15,480 nt of DNA from Nocardioidaceae bacterium (GCA_013696065.1 JACCZJ010000410.1:1-15480), one strand, 5' to 3'; numbered from the stretch's first letter, positions 1 to 6,685 are shown. Numbers and translations: made by a program. The notes: generated by a model from the letters alone, not told the origin.

Positions 1-264
1 CGCCTGAGCTGCGGCATCGCCTCCCACCTGGTCGGCTGCGGTGAGCTCCTCAGCTGGATCGTCGTCGGGTGTGAGCGTGTCACTCTTGTCGAGCAGCTCG
101 CCATCAGGGAGGGCGGCTTCGGAGTCGCCCCTCACCTCATCGTAGAGAGTGCTGTCGACGTCACCAGGGGCTTGCGATGACGCGTCGATGTTGCCGGGCG
201 CATCGAAAGTTAGGTCGACAGCGCCTGGCTCGTCAGTAGATTTGGACACAGATTGCTCTGTCAC
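1..264 (-). CDS. nusG: Transcription termination/antitermination factor NusG, 5' part only
   Basis: Only the first 88 codons are inside the window; the gene runs off the left edge. The visible part is a low-complexity acidic extension (VTEQSVSKSTDEPGAVDL..., rich in Asp, Glu, Ser, Ala), as often precedes the NGN and KOW domains in actinobacterial NusG. The domains that bind RNA polymerase and contact ribosomal protein S10 would lie beyond the edge, so the call rests on position directly after secE and on the acidic leader, not on a domain I can see. The GTG at 264 is chosen because the upstream frame is closed by a TGA four codons before it; a TTG three codons upstream is the only alternative. 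It follows secE by 52 bp, very probably in one transcript. Confidence 0.85.
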   Translation of the reverse strand, partial: MTEQSVSKSTDEPGAVDLTFDAPGNIDASSQAPGDVDSTLYDEVRGDSEAALPDGELLDKSDTLTPDDDPAEELTAADQVGGDAAAQA

Positions 265-301
265 TATTCTCAATCACTCGCAGACTCACAGCTTGAAACG
301 T

Positions 302-320
302 CTGACGCGAGGCGCGTCAG
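302..320 (-). promoter_or_regulatory. Perfect 8-bp hairpin at the secE stop codon (possible attenuator)
   Basis: CTGACGCG and CGCGTCAG flank a 3-nt loop. The secE TGA (317-319) lies inside one arm, so the hairpin can form in mRNA only after ribosomes leave secE. On the minus strand it is followed by ACGTTTC, a very poor U-tract, so it is not a clear full terminator. It could attenuate transcription or set the secE:nusG ratio. The structure is seen; the function is inferred. Confidence 0.45.
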
Positions 321-556
321 CCGAAAATCCCAAAGGCCGCCTTGTTGAAGGCGTAGTCCAACAACGACACGAAAGCGATCATGAAGAGCACGAAAGCCAA
401 AACCACCAGGAAATAGGTGACAAGCTGGTCGCGCGTGGGCCAGATAACCTTGCGCAGCTCAGCGATCACCTGGCGCAAGAAGAGCCCAAGACCGGTGCGA
501 CCATCCTGGGTCGGACGCCGCTCACTCGATGAACTCGTAGCGCGGGTCTCAGTCAC
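317..556 (-). CDS. secE: Preprotein translocase subunit SecE
   Basis: 79-residue small subunit of the SecYEG channel in the cytoplasmic membrane. A polar, Ser/Arg-rich head (1-22) is followed by the conserved amphipathic segment with the SecE hallmark ELRKVIWPTRDQL (33-45), then one transmembrane helix (about 46-66) and a short tail ending in GIFG. The length fits single-helix SecE proteins of Gram-positive and actinobacterial type. The GTG at 556 is chosen because a good ribosome binding site (AAGGTGGAG) lies just before it; longer in-frame starts would run through tRNA-Trp. Gene order tRNA-Trp, secE, nusG is the classic arrangement. Confidence 0.97.
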   Translation of the reverse strand: MTETRATSSSSERRPTQDGRTGLGLFLRQVIAELRKVIWPTRDQLVTYFLVVLAFVLFMIAFVSLLDYAFNKAAFGIFG

Positions 557-589
557 AGCTCCACCTTTCTCCTGATCGTTGCTGCCTTG

Positions 590-662
590 CAGGGCAGGAG
601 GGACTCGAACCCCCAACCGCCGGTTTTGGAGACCGGAGCTCTGCCAATTGAGCCACTGCCCT
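590..662 (-). tRNA. trnW: tRNA-Trp (anticodon CCA)
   Basis: 73-nt cloverleaf on the minus strand. The acceptor arms AGGGCAG and CTGCCCT pair over 7 bp, with discriminator G. D arm GCTCAATTGGCAGAGC, anticodon loop CTCCAAA (CCA at 627-629), and T arm with GGTTCGAGTCC. No CCA tail is encoded. It lies 33 bp upstream of secE, as in many actinobacteria, and is probably cotranscribed with it. Confidence 0.97.
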
Positions 663-744
663 CCGGTCGACTCGACACACGCATGCGAGCCATCACCGAA
701 GTCAGGGCGCGACAAACGAGGGTGCAAAGTCCACCAAGACTCCG

Positions 745-775
745 AGTGTACGGGGTGCCTGCCTGCCAGGTCGAA
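745..775 (-). promoter_or_regulatory. Candidate promoter for tRNA-Trp-secE-nusG
   Basis: On the minus strand TACACT (745-750) is one base from the -10 consensus TATACT. TTCGAC (770-775) stands 19 bp upstream as a weak -35; shifting one base gives TCGACC with an 18-bp spacer. Transcription would begin near 738, leaving about a 75-nt leader before the mature tRNA. This 213-bp gap separates divergent units. I see no equally good promoter for the aminotransferase in it. The assignment is by eye only. Confidence 0.3.
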
Positions 776-875
776 CCGAGCAAAATCGCCATTCCTTCGA
801 CTGGGAACTGGCCGGACGAATGGACTTGAAGCGGGCTGCGACACGATGCTCGGGTGGCGATGGAAGGATAGGTCC

Positions 876-2108
876 ATGAACGAGCAAGGCCTGGCCGCCG
901 AAAAGTCCCCTCCTCCTCGATCGCGCGTCTCACGCCGCATCGGGAGCATCGCCGAATCGGCCACCTTGGCGGTTGACGCTAAGGCGAAGGAGCTGAAAGC
1001 CGCGGGGCGCCCCGTGATCGGCTTCGGCGCAGGCGAGCCGGACTTCGCGACCCCCGACTACATCGTCGCTGCCGCGGTCGAGGCGGCCCGCGATCCTCGC
1101 AACCACCGCTACACACCCGCTGGTGGGCTGCCGGAGCTCAAGTCGGCCATTGCCGACAAGACCCGCAGAGACTCTGGGTACGACGTGCAGCCATCCCAGG
1201 TGCTGGTCACCAATGGCGGCAAGCAAGCCGTCTACCAGTCGTTCGCGACGCTGCTCGACCCTGGCGACGAGGTGTTGCTCCCAGCCCCCTACTGGACCAC
1301 CTACCCAGAAGCGATCCGCCTCGCCGGGGGCGAACCGATTGACGTGCTCGCCGATGAGACTCAGAACTATCTGGTGACGGTCGATCAGCTCGAGGCGGCC
1401 CGAACCGAGCGCACCAAGGCCTTGGTGTTTTGTTCACCGTCGAACCCGACGGGCGCCGTCTACACCCCCGACCAGGTCTCCGCAATCGGGCAGTGGGCGG
1501 TCGAGCACGGCATCTGGGTGGTCACGGACGAGATCTACGAGCACCTCACCTACGCCGACGCCGAGTTCAGCTCGATCGTCGTGCAAGTGCCCGACCTTGC
1601 CGACACGTGTGTGGTGCTCAACGGTGTCGCCAAGACATATGCCATGACCGGTTGGAGGGTCGGCTGGATGATCGGACCTGCTGACGTGGTCAAGGCGGCG
1701 ACCAACCTCCAGTCGCACCTAACCTCCAACGTCTGCAACGTCTCCCAGCGGGCAGCGATCGCCGCCGTGTCTGGTGACCTCAGCGCTGTCGTCAAGATGC
1801 GGGAGGCGTTCGACCGGCGACGCCAGACGATGGTCAGGATGCTCAACGAGGTCGACGGCTTCGAATGCCCCGAGCCCAAGGGCGCTTTTTACGCCTACCC
1901 GAGCGTTACGGCCGCTCTGGGGCACGACATCAAAGGCCGAACCGCCGGCAGTTCAACCGAGCTTGCCGAGATCATCCTCGACGAGACCGAGGTGGCCGTC
2001 GTGCCTGGGGAGGCCTTTGGCAGCCCTGGCTATCTGCGCTTGTCCTATGCCCTCGGCGATGATGATCTGGTCGAGGGCGTGAGCCGGATCCAGGACTTGC
2101 TCCGCTGA
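876..2108 (+). CDS. aspC: PLP-dependent aspartate-type aminotransferase (class I)
   Basis: 410 residues, the normal length for a fold-type I, subgroup I-gamma aspartate aminotransferase, which swaps amino groups between aspartate and 2-oxoglutarate. Visible motifs: GFGAGEPDFATP near 49-60, the cofactor-stacking W140 in PAPYWTTYPE, SNPTG (N190), D218 and Y221 in TDEIYEHL, the Schiff-base lysine K253 in NGVAKTYAMTGWRVGW, and the substrate-carboxylate arginine R388 in LRLSYA. The canonical SKTYAMTGWR here reads AKTYAMTGWR. The ATG at 876 is preceded by AAGGATAGG. A long in-frame extension to 579 was rejected because it runs across the tRNA gene. Substrate preference (aspartate, prephenate or other) cannot be read from sequence. 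It probably forms a unit with the deaminase gene 29 bp downstream. Confidence 0.93.
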   Translation: MNEQGLAAEKSPPPRSRVSRRIGSIAESATLAVDAKAKELKAAGRPVIGFGAGEPDFATPDYIVAAAVEAARDPRNHRYTPAGGLPELKSAIADKTRRDSGYDVQPSQVLVTNGGKQAVYQSFATLLDPGDEVLLPAPYWTTYPEAIRLAGGEPIDVLADETQNYLVTVDQLEAARTERTKALVFCSPSNPTGAVYTPDQVSAIGQWAVEHGIWVVTDEIYEHLTYADAEFSSIVVQVPDLADTCVVLNGVAKTYAMTGWRVGWMIGPADVVKAATNLQSHLTSNVCNVSQRAAIAAVSGDLSAVVKMREAFDRRRQTMVRMLNEVDGFECPEPKGAFYAYPSVTAALGHDIKGRTAGSSTELAEIILDETEVAVVPGEAFGSPGYLRLSYALGDDDLVEGVSRIQDLLR

Positions 2109-2137
2109 GCGCGAGCCCCGACACGGGCGCCCCCGCT

Positions 2138-3154
2138 ATGGGGCTCAGATCGCTGCGGGAACTGCCCAAGGCGCACCTACACCTGCACTTCACGGGCTCG
2201 ATGCGCCACTCGACCGTGATCGATCTCGCCCAAGAGCGCGGGATCTGGCTGCCCGATGCCCTGAAGCACCAGTGGCCACCCGTCTTGTCAGCAGCCGACG
2301 AGAAGGGTTGGTTTCGCTTCCAGCGGCTCTATGACATCGCCCGATCCGTCATGAGCACGGAGTCGGCAGTTCGTCGGCTGCTCTTGGAGGCCGCCGAAGA
2401 CGACGCCGCGGAGGGGTCGCGGTGGCTCGAGATCCAAGTCGACCCGAGTGGGTATGCCGCTTGGTTCGGAGGCATGACTGCCTTCACGGAGCTCGTACTC
2501 GACGCCGCTCGCCACGCCACGACGAGCACGGGTGTGCAGGTGGCGGTCGTGATCGCCGCCAACCGGACTCGTCATCCTCTCGAGGCCCGGGCCCTGGCAC
2601 GGCTGGCGGCTCAGTATGCCGGTCGAGGCGTTGTCGGCTTCGGTCTCTCCAACGACGAGCGGCGAGGAGGTGCGGGTGACTTCGCTCGGGCCTTCACCAT
2701 CGCCAACCGGGCCGGCCTGATCTCGACACCTCACGGCGGTGAGCTCAGCGGTGCAGCCAGCGTGGCCACGTGTCTCGACGATCTCGGCGCCCATCGAATC
2801 GGCCACGGAGTCCGCGCCGTGGAGGATCACCGACTGGTCGATCGGCTGGCCGAGTCAGGCGTGACGCTCGAAGTGTGTCCTGGCTCTAACATGTCGTTGG
2901 GTGTGTATGCCCAGCTCGCGGACGTCCCGCTGCGTCGCCTGTTCGATGCTGGCGTGTCGGTCGCCTTGGGTGCGGACGACCCGCTGTTGTTCGGGAGCCG
3001 GCTGATCGACCAGTATGCGATCGCCCGGGACGTGCACTATTTCAGTGACCCGGAGCTGGCTGAGCTGGCCCGCATGTCCGTGCGAGGATCGACTGCCCCT
3101 GAGCTTGTGCGCACGCAACTGCTCGACGAGATCGACGCCTGGATCGCCGCCTGA
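2138..3154 (+). CDS. add: Adenosine deaminase-family metal-dependent hydrolase
   Basis: 338 residues, typical for the adenosine/AMP deaminase TIM barrel, which removes the 6-amino group of adenosine-like purines. The zinc and catalytic residues are present: H15 and H17 in HLHLHFTG, H199 and E202 in HGGE, H223 in GHGVR, and D280/D281 in GADDP. LEVCPGSNMSLG (244-255) is the usual strand before the last metal ligand. Oddity: the first motif reads HxHFTG where classical adenosine deaminases have HxHLDG, so the Asp near the ribose 5'-OH is Thr. The same variant form, as I recall it, sits beside the aminotransferase in Streptomyces. The substrate may therefore be adenosine or a related 6-aminopurine. 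The start at 2138 has no clear ribosome binding site, but no in-frame start lies between it and the aminotransferase stop; translational coupling is plausible. Confidence 0.88.
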   Translation: MGLRSLRELPKAHLHLHFTGSMRHSTVIDLAQERGIWLPDALKHQWPPVLSAADEKGWFRFQRLYDIARSVMSTESAVRRLLLEAAEDDAAEGSRWLEIQVDPSGYAAWFGGMTAFTELVLDAARHATTSTGVQVAVVIAANRTRHPLEARALARLAAQYAGRGVVGFGLSNDERRGGAGDFARAFTIANRAGLISTPHGGELSGAASVATCLDDLGAHRIGHGVRAVEDHRLVDRLAESGVTLEVCPGSNMSLGVYAQLADVPLRRLFDAGVSVALGADDPLLFGSRLIDQYAIARDVHYFSDPELAELARMSVRGSTAPELVRTQLLDEIDAWIAA

Positions 3155-3164
3155 GTCGGCAGAG

Positions 3165-4193
3165 CTAGAGGTCGCAGTTGACGCGCACGGGCTCGGGGTC
3201 AAGCCCGATTCCGAACGTCGATTCGACCCCTCCCCGGATCTCGCGGGCCAGGCTTAGCACGTCTTCTGCGCAGGCGGCTCCCCGGTTGGTGAGGGCGAGA
3301 GAGTGCTTGCTGGACAGTCTGACCCGATCGTTGCCGTAGCCCTTGGTGAAGCCGGCCCGTTCGATCAACCAGGCCGCGCTCGTCTTGATGGTCCCGTCCG
3401 GTTGTGGGTATGACGGCGCGCCCTCAGGCAGACGGTCGGGCGCCAATAAGGGATTGGTGAAGAAGGAGCCGGCGCTCCACGTGTCGTGGTCGGCCCTGTC
3501 GAGCACCATCCCCTTCGTGCGACGAAGCCCCAGCACCGCTTGGCGCACCTCGCTCGACAGGGCCCGTTCGCCAATGGCGATCCCGAGCGTTTTGGCCAGT
3601 TCGGCATACTGCACCGGCGTTCCGCGCGAGCCAGGGCGGAACTGGAAAGTCACGGCGCCGACGACATACCTGCCGGGGTTGCGCTTGAAGACACTGGAGC
3701 GGTAACCGAAGGCGCAGTCAGCTGCGAACATCGTGCGCGGCCGTCGATCGAGGCGGTCGAAGACGTGGACCTGCGCAATAGTCTCGGCGACATCTTGGCC
3801 GTATGCACCGACGTTCTGGATCGGGACAGCTCCGACCGTGCCCGGAATGCCCGAGAGCGCCTCGACACCGATCCACTCACTCGCGACGGCGTGGGCGACG
3901 AGTCCGTCCCAATCCTCGCCAGCCTCGGCTACGACTTCCACCCCTGAGCAGGCATCTCCCGCAACGGTGATCCCCGTGCTGGCCACGTGGACCACCCGAC
4001 CCGCGAAACCGTCGTCGCCCACGACGAGGTTGCTGCCGCCGCCAAGCACAAGCACCTCTTCGCCAGCATCGTCGGCAGCGGCTACGGCGTCGTACAGGTC
4101 TGACCGTGCACTCGCTTCGACGAAGCTGGGCGCTGGACCGCCGATTCGCAGAGTCGTCCACTCGGCGAGGCGCACCCCGGTTCGGGTCAGCAC
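3165..4193 (-). CDS. murB: UDP-N-acetylenolpyruvoylglucosamine reductase MurB
   Basis: 342 residues, close to the usual type I MurB length. It is a cytosolic FAD enzyme that uses NADPH to reduce UDP-GlcNAc-enolpyruvate to UDP-MurNAc in peptidoglycan synthesis. Visible features: N-terminal NTLRIGG-like WTTLRIGG (12-19), FAD loop VLGGGSNLVVGD (49-60), GIPGTVGA (115-122), GYRSSVFK (163-170) with the conserved Tyr/Arg, catalytic Ser243 in GSFFTNP, and the C-terminal Glu334 in LDPEPVRVN. The GTG at 4193 overlaps the end of hadB by 7 bp and gives the expected N-terminus; longer forms would read through hadB in another frame. No strong ribosome binding site is visible, so coupling to hadB is likely. 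Its stop is 10 bp from that of the convergent deaminase gene. Confidence 0.96.
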   Translation of the reverse strand: MLTRTGVRLAEWTTLRIGGPAPSFVEASARSDLYDAVAAADDAGEEVLVLGGGSNLVVGDDGFAGRVVHVASTGITVAGDACSGVEVVAEAGEDWDGLVAHAVASEWIGVEALSGIPGTVGAVPIQNVGAYGQDVAETIAQVHVFDRLDRRPRTMFAADCAFGYRSSVFKRNPGRYVVGAVTFQFRPGSRGTPVQYAELAKTLGIAIGERALSSEVRQAVLGLRRTKGMVLDRADHDTWSAGSFFTNPLLAPDRLPEGAPSYPQPDGTIKTSAAWLIERAGFTKGYGNDRVRLSSKHSLALTNRGAACAEDVLSLAREIRGGVESTFGIGLDPEPVRVNCDL

Positions 4194-4588
4194 CGCACCA
4201 CTGCTCTGCTGACGCCGAGCACCTTCTGGCCGGCGTTTGTGACGGTGAGCTCGATCATCGCCTGACCGCGCTCGACCGACTTGACCACACCGGCGACTTC
4301 GACGGTGATGCCCAGGTCGTCGTCTGGCACCGGAACCGGCTTGGTGAAGCGCGCACCAAACGACACCACCCGGGCAGGGTCCTCCGCCCACGTGGTCAAG
4401 GCCCGTCCCGCCAGGGCAAGCGTGTACATCCCGTGCGCGATCACACTCGGCAGCCCGACGGAGGTGGCGACACGGTCGCTCCAGTGGATGGGGTTGAAGT
4501 CACCTGAGGCTCCGGCATATCGGATCAGGTCGGAGCGTCTGACGGGGTAGGACTGTGGCTCGAACTGGTGGCCCGGTGCCCAACTCAT
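4187..4588 (-). CDS. hadB: MaoC-like (R)-hydroxyacyl dehydratase subunit (HadB type)
   Basis: 133-residue single-hotdog protein. The (R)-specific hydratase motif is clear: YAGASGDFNPIHWSD (24-38) with the catalytic pair D30 and H35, followed by GLPSVIAHGMYTL (45-57). In mycobacteria the homologue HadB dehydrates 3-hydroxyacyl-ACP in FAS-II together with HadA or HadC. In most other actinomycetes the role of the pair is less settled, so the symbol marks the family, not a proven function. The ATG at 4588 is chosen for its GAGGG ribosome binding site 6 nt upstream; an alternative in-frame GTG at 4651 would overlap the hadA stop but has no site. It lies between hadA and murB, overlapping murB by 7 bp. 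Confidence 0.9.
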   Translation of the reverse strand: MSWAPGHQFEPQSYPVRRSDLIRYAGASGDFNPIHWSDRVATSVGLPSVIAHGMYTLALAGRALTTWAEDPARVVSFGARFTKPVPVPDDDLGITVEVAGVVKSVERGQAMIELTVTNAGQKVLGVSRAVVRC

Positions 4589-4640
4589 CCGTGACCCTCG
4601 GTCAGCCGCGATCGATGCACAGCCGTGCTCTGCGGCCAGG

Positions 4641-5054
4641 TCATTGCGCACTGCCTCGGTGTACGAGCGTCGCGAACGCAGTCGCTACGGGCTCGCCGCT
4701 GGACGTCTTCACCTCGGTGCGCGTGCCGATCATGTCCATGCCGGCCGCGGCGCGCAGGCTCTCGATCGTCAACGTGGCGACTAGTTCGTCCCCAGCCTCG
4801 ATCGGCCTCGTCTGCTCGAACCGCTGGTCCCCATGGATCACGTTGTGCAGCTGGATTCCGACCTCCGGATCCGTCATGAGCTGTGTCATGGCCTGGAAGG
4901 CGATCACGATCGGGAATGTAAGGGGAGCCGTATTTCCCTCGTTGACGGGCTCGGCTCCGAGAGCAGTGTTGAACTCAGCAATCTTGGCTCTGCTCACGGC
5001 GTATGGCGGTGTGGGCGCAAACGTGCGGCCCGCCAATGCGGGGTCAAGCGACAT
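4641..5054 (-). CDS. hadA: FAS1-type dehydratase-domain protein (HadA type), partner of HadB
   Basis: 137 residues with the N-terminal FAS1-like hotdog domain: FAPTPPYAVSRAKIAEFNTA near 12-31 and the helix-strand signature HNVIHGDQRFEQTRPI around 70-85. It lacks the Asp/His hydratase motif present in its neighbour. In the mycobacterial HadAB complex this is the non-catalytic subunit that shapes the acyl-chain tunnel, and I infer the same division here. The ATG at 5052-5054 is the only sensible start; ribosome binding site evidence is weak (GAGATAG about 9 nt upstream). It follows rpmG by 73 bp and precedes hadB by 52 bp. The operon rpmG-hadA-hadB matches mycobacteria and Streptomyces; murB following is the Streptomyces-like arrangement. 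Confidence 0.9.
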   Translation of the reverse strand: MSLDPALAGRTFAPTPPYAVSRAKIAEFNTALGAEPVNEGNTAPLTFPIVIAFQAMTQLMTDPEVGIQLHNVIHGDQRFEQTRPIEAGDELVATLTIESLRAAAGMDMIGTRTEVKTSSGEPVATAFATLVHRGSAQ

Positions 5055-5127
5055 ACACAGACGCTATCTCACGCGGGGCGGGTCCAAGCGTGGGTTGGCC
5101 TGATGAGCGGGTCACCCCACCCACAGA

Positions 5128-5298
5128 TCAGCGCGTCTCGCGGTGTGTCTGGTGGGTGCGGCAACGCGGGCAATACTTTTTGAGGTCGAGCCGGTCAGGG
5201 TTGTTGCGGCGGTTCTTGCGGGTGATGTAGTTGCGTTCTTTGCACTCCGTACACGCCATGGTGATTTTGGGGCGAATGTCTGAGCTCTTGCTGGCCAT
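5128..5298 (-). CDS. rpmG: 50S ribosomal protein bL33 (zinc-ribbon form)
   Basis: 56 residues: MASKSSDIRPKITMACTECK, then a basic stretch with NYITRKNRRNNPDRL, then KKYCPRCRTH. The two CxxC pairs (CTEC, CPRC) are both intact, so this is the zinc-binding version. Actinomycetes often carry a second, cysteine-free bL33 that is made under zinc limitation; none is in this window. It is slightly longer at the C-terminus than many homologues (QTHRETR). The ATG at 5298 has AAAGGG 7 nt upstream. It is preceded by tRNA-Thr and tRNA-Met on the same strand, the standard actinobacterial neighbourhood. Confidence 0.97.
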   Translation of the reverse strand: MASKSSDIRPKITMACTECKERNYITRKNRRNNPDRLDLKKYCPRCRTHQTHRETR

Positions 5299-5347
5299 GA
5301 GGGTGCCCTTTGTGTCGTCGGTGATACAGATGTCGAATCGGGTTTGC

Positions 5348-5394
5348 TGCCTCGTGCTGGTCTCATACAGGTCTTGTTCTTGCCTCGTGCTGGT
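5348..5394. repeat. 14-bp direct repeat in the tRNA-Met to rpmG spacer
   Basis: TGCCTCGTGCTGGT occurs exactly at 5348-5361 and again at 5381-5394, a 33-bp period, within the 110-bp gap between tRNA-Met and rpmG. On the rpmG strand it reads ACCAGCACGAGGCA. It could be a duplicated regulator site, part of a processing region, or a local duplication. No function can be assigned. Confidence 0.6.
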
Positions 5395-5408
5395 GGTGCC
5401 GTGCTGTG

Positions 5409-5482
5409 TAGCGGGGGCGGGACTCGAACCCGCGACACCACGATTATGAGCCGTGTGCTCTGACCGCCTGAGCTACCCCGCC
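5409..5482 (-). tRNA. trnM: tRNA-Met (anticodon CAT), elongator type
   Basis: 74-nt cloverleaf. Acceptor GGCGGGG pairs with CCCCGCT (one G-U at position 1-72), discriminator A. D arm GCTCAGGCGGTCAGAGC, anticodon stem CACGG/TCGTG with loop CTCATAA, and T arm GCGGG TTCGAGT CCCGC. It lacks the three consecutive G-C pairs of the anticodon stem that mark the initiator, and its neighbourhood (tRNA-Thr upstream, rpmG downstream) is that of elongator tRNA-Met. A lysidine-modified tRNA-Ile2 cannot be fully excluded from the anticodon alone. No CCA is encoded. Confidence 0.94.
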
Positions 5483-5495
5483 GCCGGGCGCGGCT

Positions 5496-5522
5496 GCCTC
5501 ATCTGACGATGCCAGATGAGGC
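5496..5522 (-). promoter_or_regulatory. Perfect 10-bp hairpin between tRNA-Thr and tRNA-Met
   Basis: GCCTCATCTG and CAGATGAGGC pair without mismatch around a 7-nt loop, filling most of the 51-bp spacer between the two tRNAs. On the transcribed (minus) strand no U-run follows; the next bases are GCAGCCGCGCCC. It is therefore more likely an RNA-processing element or a weak attenuator than a strong terminator. Confidence 0.5.
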
Positions 5523-5533
5523 CCCGACTCCCG

Positions 5534-5606
5534 AGCCCCAATACGGAATCGAACCGTAGACCTTCTCCTTACCATGGAGACGCTCTACCGACTGAGCTAT
5601 TGGGGC
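5534..5606 (-). tRNA. trnT: tRNA-Thr (anticodon GGT)
   Basis: 73-nt cloverleaf. Acceptor GCCCCAA pairs with TTGGGGC, D arm GCTCAGTCGGTAGAGC, anticodon stem TCTCC/GGAGA with loop ATGGTAA (GGT), and T arm TACGG TTCGATT CCGTA. Discriminator is T; no CCA is encoded. A -10-like TATCCT (plus-strand 5619-5624) lies about 12 bp upstream, suggesting transcription starts here for the tRNA-Thr, tRNA-Met, rpmG, hadA, hadB, murB unit. Confidence 0.97.
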
Positions 5607-5638
5607 AGGCGACGTATGAGGATACACAGCCGGTCACA

Positions 5639-5652
5639 CGATTCGCGAATCG
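5639..5652. promoter_or_regulatory. 14-bp perfect palindrome upstream of tRNA-Thr
   Basis: CGATTCGCGAATCG is self-complementary over all 14 bases. It lies 15-28 bp upstream of the -10-like TATCCT of tRNA-Thr, that is, over the expected -35 region. It could be an operator for a dimeric regulator or chance. Only the symmetry is observed. Confidence 0.35.
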
Positions 5653-5761
5653 ATCCAGAGGGCTCTTGACCGTCACAACGACACGAAGCCGCGTGCGTAC
5701 GGACGAATGCGCGAGATGCGAGGCGCGCGATGTGTGGGGGAGGAGGCGTGAGCAAGACGCG

Positions 5762-5789
5762 AACGCCCAGCCGCGACGGACTGGGCGTT
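5762..5789 (-). terminator. Hairpin terminator downstream of tRNA-Tyr
   Basis: AACGCCCAG and CTGGGCGTT form a 9-bp stem with a 10-nt loop, starting 4 bp after the end of tRNA-Tyr on the minus strand. The U-tract is short (GTTC), as is common for actinobacterial terminators. Position directly after a lone tRNA supports the call. Confidence 0.65.
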
Positions 5790-5793
5790 TGGG

Positions 5794-5875
<82 letters not shown>

Positions 5876-5959
5876 AAGGTGGCTGCCTCCAGCCCACGAT
5901 GGCGGGCCGGTGCAGCGACGGACACAATACAGCTAACTCGGTGCGGCGGGATCGTAGGG

Positions 5960-5988
5960 TTGACCAGCCGGACCGACGCCCGCAGGAT
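5960..5988 (+). promoter_or_regulatory. Candidate promoter for the yajQ-family gene
   Basis: TTGACC (5960-5965) is close to the -35 consensus and CAGGAT (5983-5988), 17 bp further, keeps the A and final T of the -10 box. The predicted start near 5995 leaves about a 33-nt leader before the ATG at 6028. Spacing and -35 are good; the -10 is weak. Confidence 0.4.
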
Positions 5989-6027
5989 CGCCCAACGCAC
6001 CACAGACACCCCAGAGGGGAAATCACC

Positions 6028-6522
6028 ATGGCTGCTGACTCGTCCTTCGACATCGTGAGCAAGATCGACCACCAGGAGGTCGACAACGCTGTCAACCAGA
6101 CAGCCAAGGAGATCTCACAGCGCTTCGACTTCAAGAACACAGGCGCCTCGGTGACGCGTCGAGGCGAGGCCGGCATCGACGTCATCGCAAACGCCGAGGA
6201 GCGGGCACTGGCCGTCGTCGATGTGCTTAAAGAGAAGCTCATCAAGCGCGGACAGTCCCTCAAAGTGCTCGAGATCGGGGAGCCTCGCACCTCCGGCAAG
6301 GAGGTCAAGGTCGACATCGACCTCAAAGAAGGCATCAGCCAGGAGCAGGCTAAAAAGGTGTCCAAATTGATCCGGGATGAGGGACCGAAGGGGGTCAAAG
6401 TGCAGGTTCAAGGAGACGAGTTGCGGGTCTCGAGCAAGAAGCGTGACGACCTCCAGGAGGTCATCTCCCTCGTCAAGGGTCAGGACCTAGATTTCGCCGT
6501 CCAGTTCACCAACTACCGCTAA
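6028..6522 (+). CDS. yajQ: YajQ-family nucleotide-binding protein
   Basis: 164 residues, the standard length of the family. It opens with SFDIVSKIDHQEVDNAVNQT and RFDFKNTGASV (6-46), runs through a conserved middle with LKEKLIKRG and GKEVKVDIDLKEGISQEQAKK, and ends in QDLDFAVQFTNYR, the hallmark C-terminus. The family folds as two ferredoxin-like domains. Members bind cyclic di-GMP in some Proteobacteria and act as transcription partners there; the role in actinomycetes is not established, so I do not infer c-di-GMP signalling here. The start at 6028 has a strong GAGGGGA site 8 nt upstream. It is divergent from tRNA-Tyr and is followed by a 189-bp gap. Confidence 0.93.
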   Translation: MAADSSFDIVSKIDHQEVDNAVNQTAKEISQRFDFKNTGASVTRRGEAGIDVIANAEERALAVVDVLKEKLIKRGQSLKVLEIGEPRTSGKEVKVDIDLKEGISQEQAKKVSKLIRDEGPKGVKVQVQGDELRVSSKKRDDLQEVISLVKGQDLDFAVQFTNYR

Positions 6523-6685
6523 TCCGGCCCGTTTGCGCTGGTCAGCCGGCTGCTCAACCGACTCCGATCGCTCACAACCGGAGGCACTGGAACCGTTCAC
6601 CAACGACCGCTGAACGCACGGTAAAAAGCGTGCTGGTCGGCATAACTTCGGTGGTGGGGGGTATTTCCTCTTCTTGGTAATCAAT

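Noticed and set aside
579..875. A 99-codon in-frame N-terminal extension of the aminotransferase
   Set aside because: It crosses tRNA-Trp and the probable promoter region; ATG 876 has a good ribosome binding site and gives normal family length.
5409..5482. Reading the CAT-anticodon tRNA as initiator tRNA-fMet
   Set aside because: It starts with paired G1-U72 and lacks the three G-C pairs in the anticodon stem that mark initiators.
6659..6664. GGGTAT as a SigB/F-type -10 box
   Set aside because: No GTTT-like -35 at 14-17 bp upstream; one hexamer alone is not evidence of a promoter.
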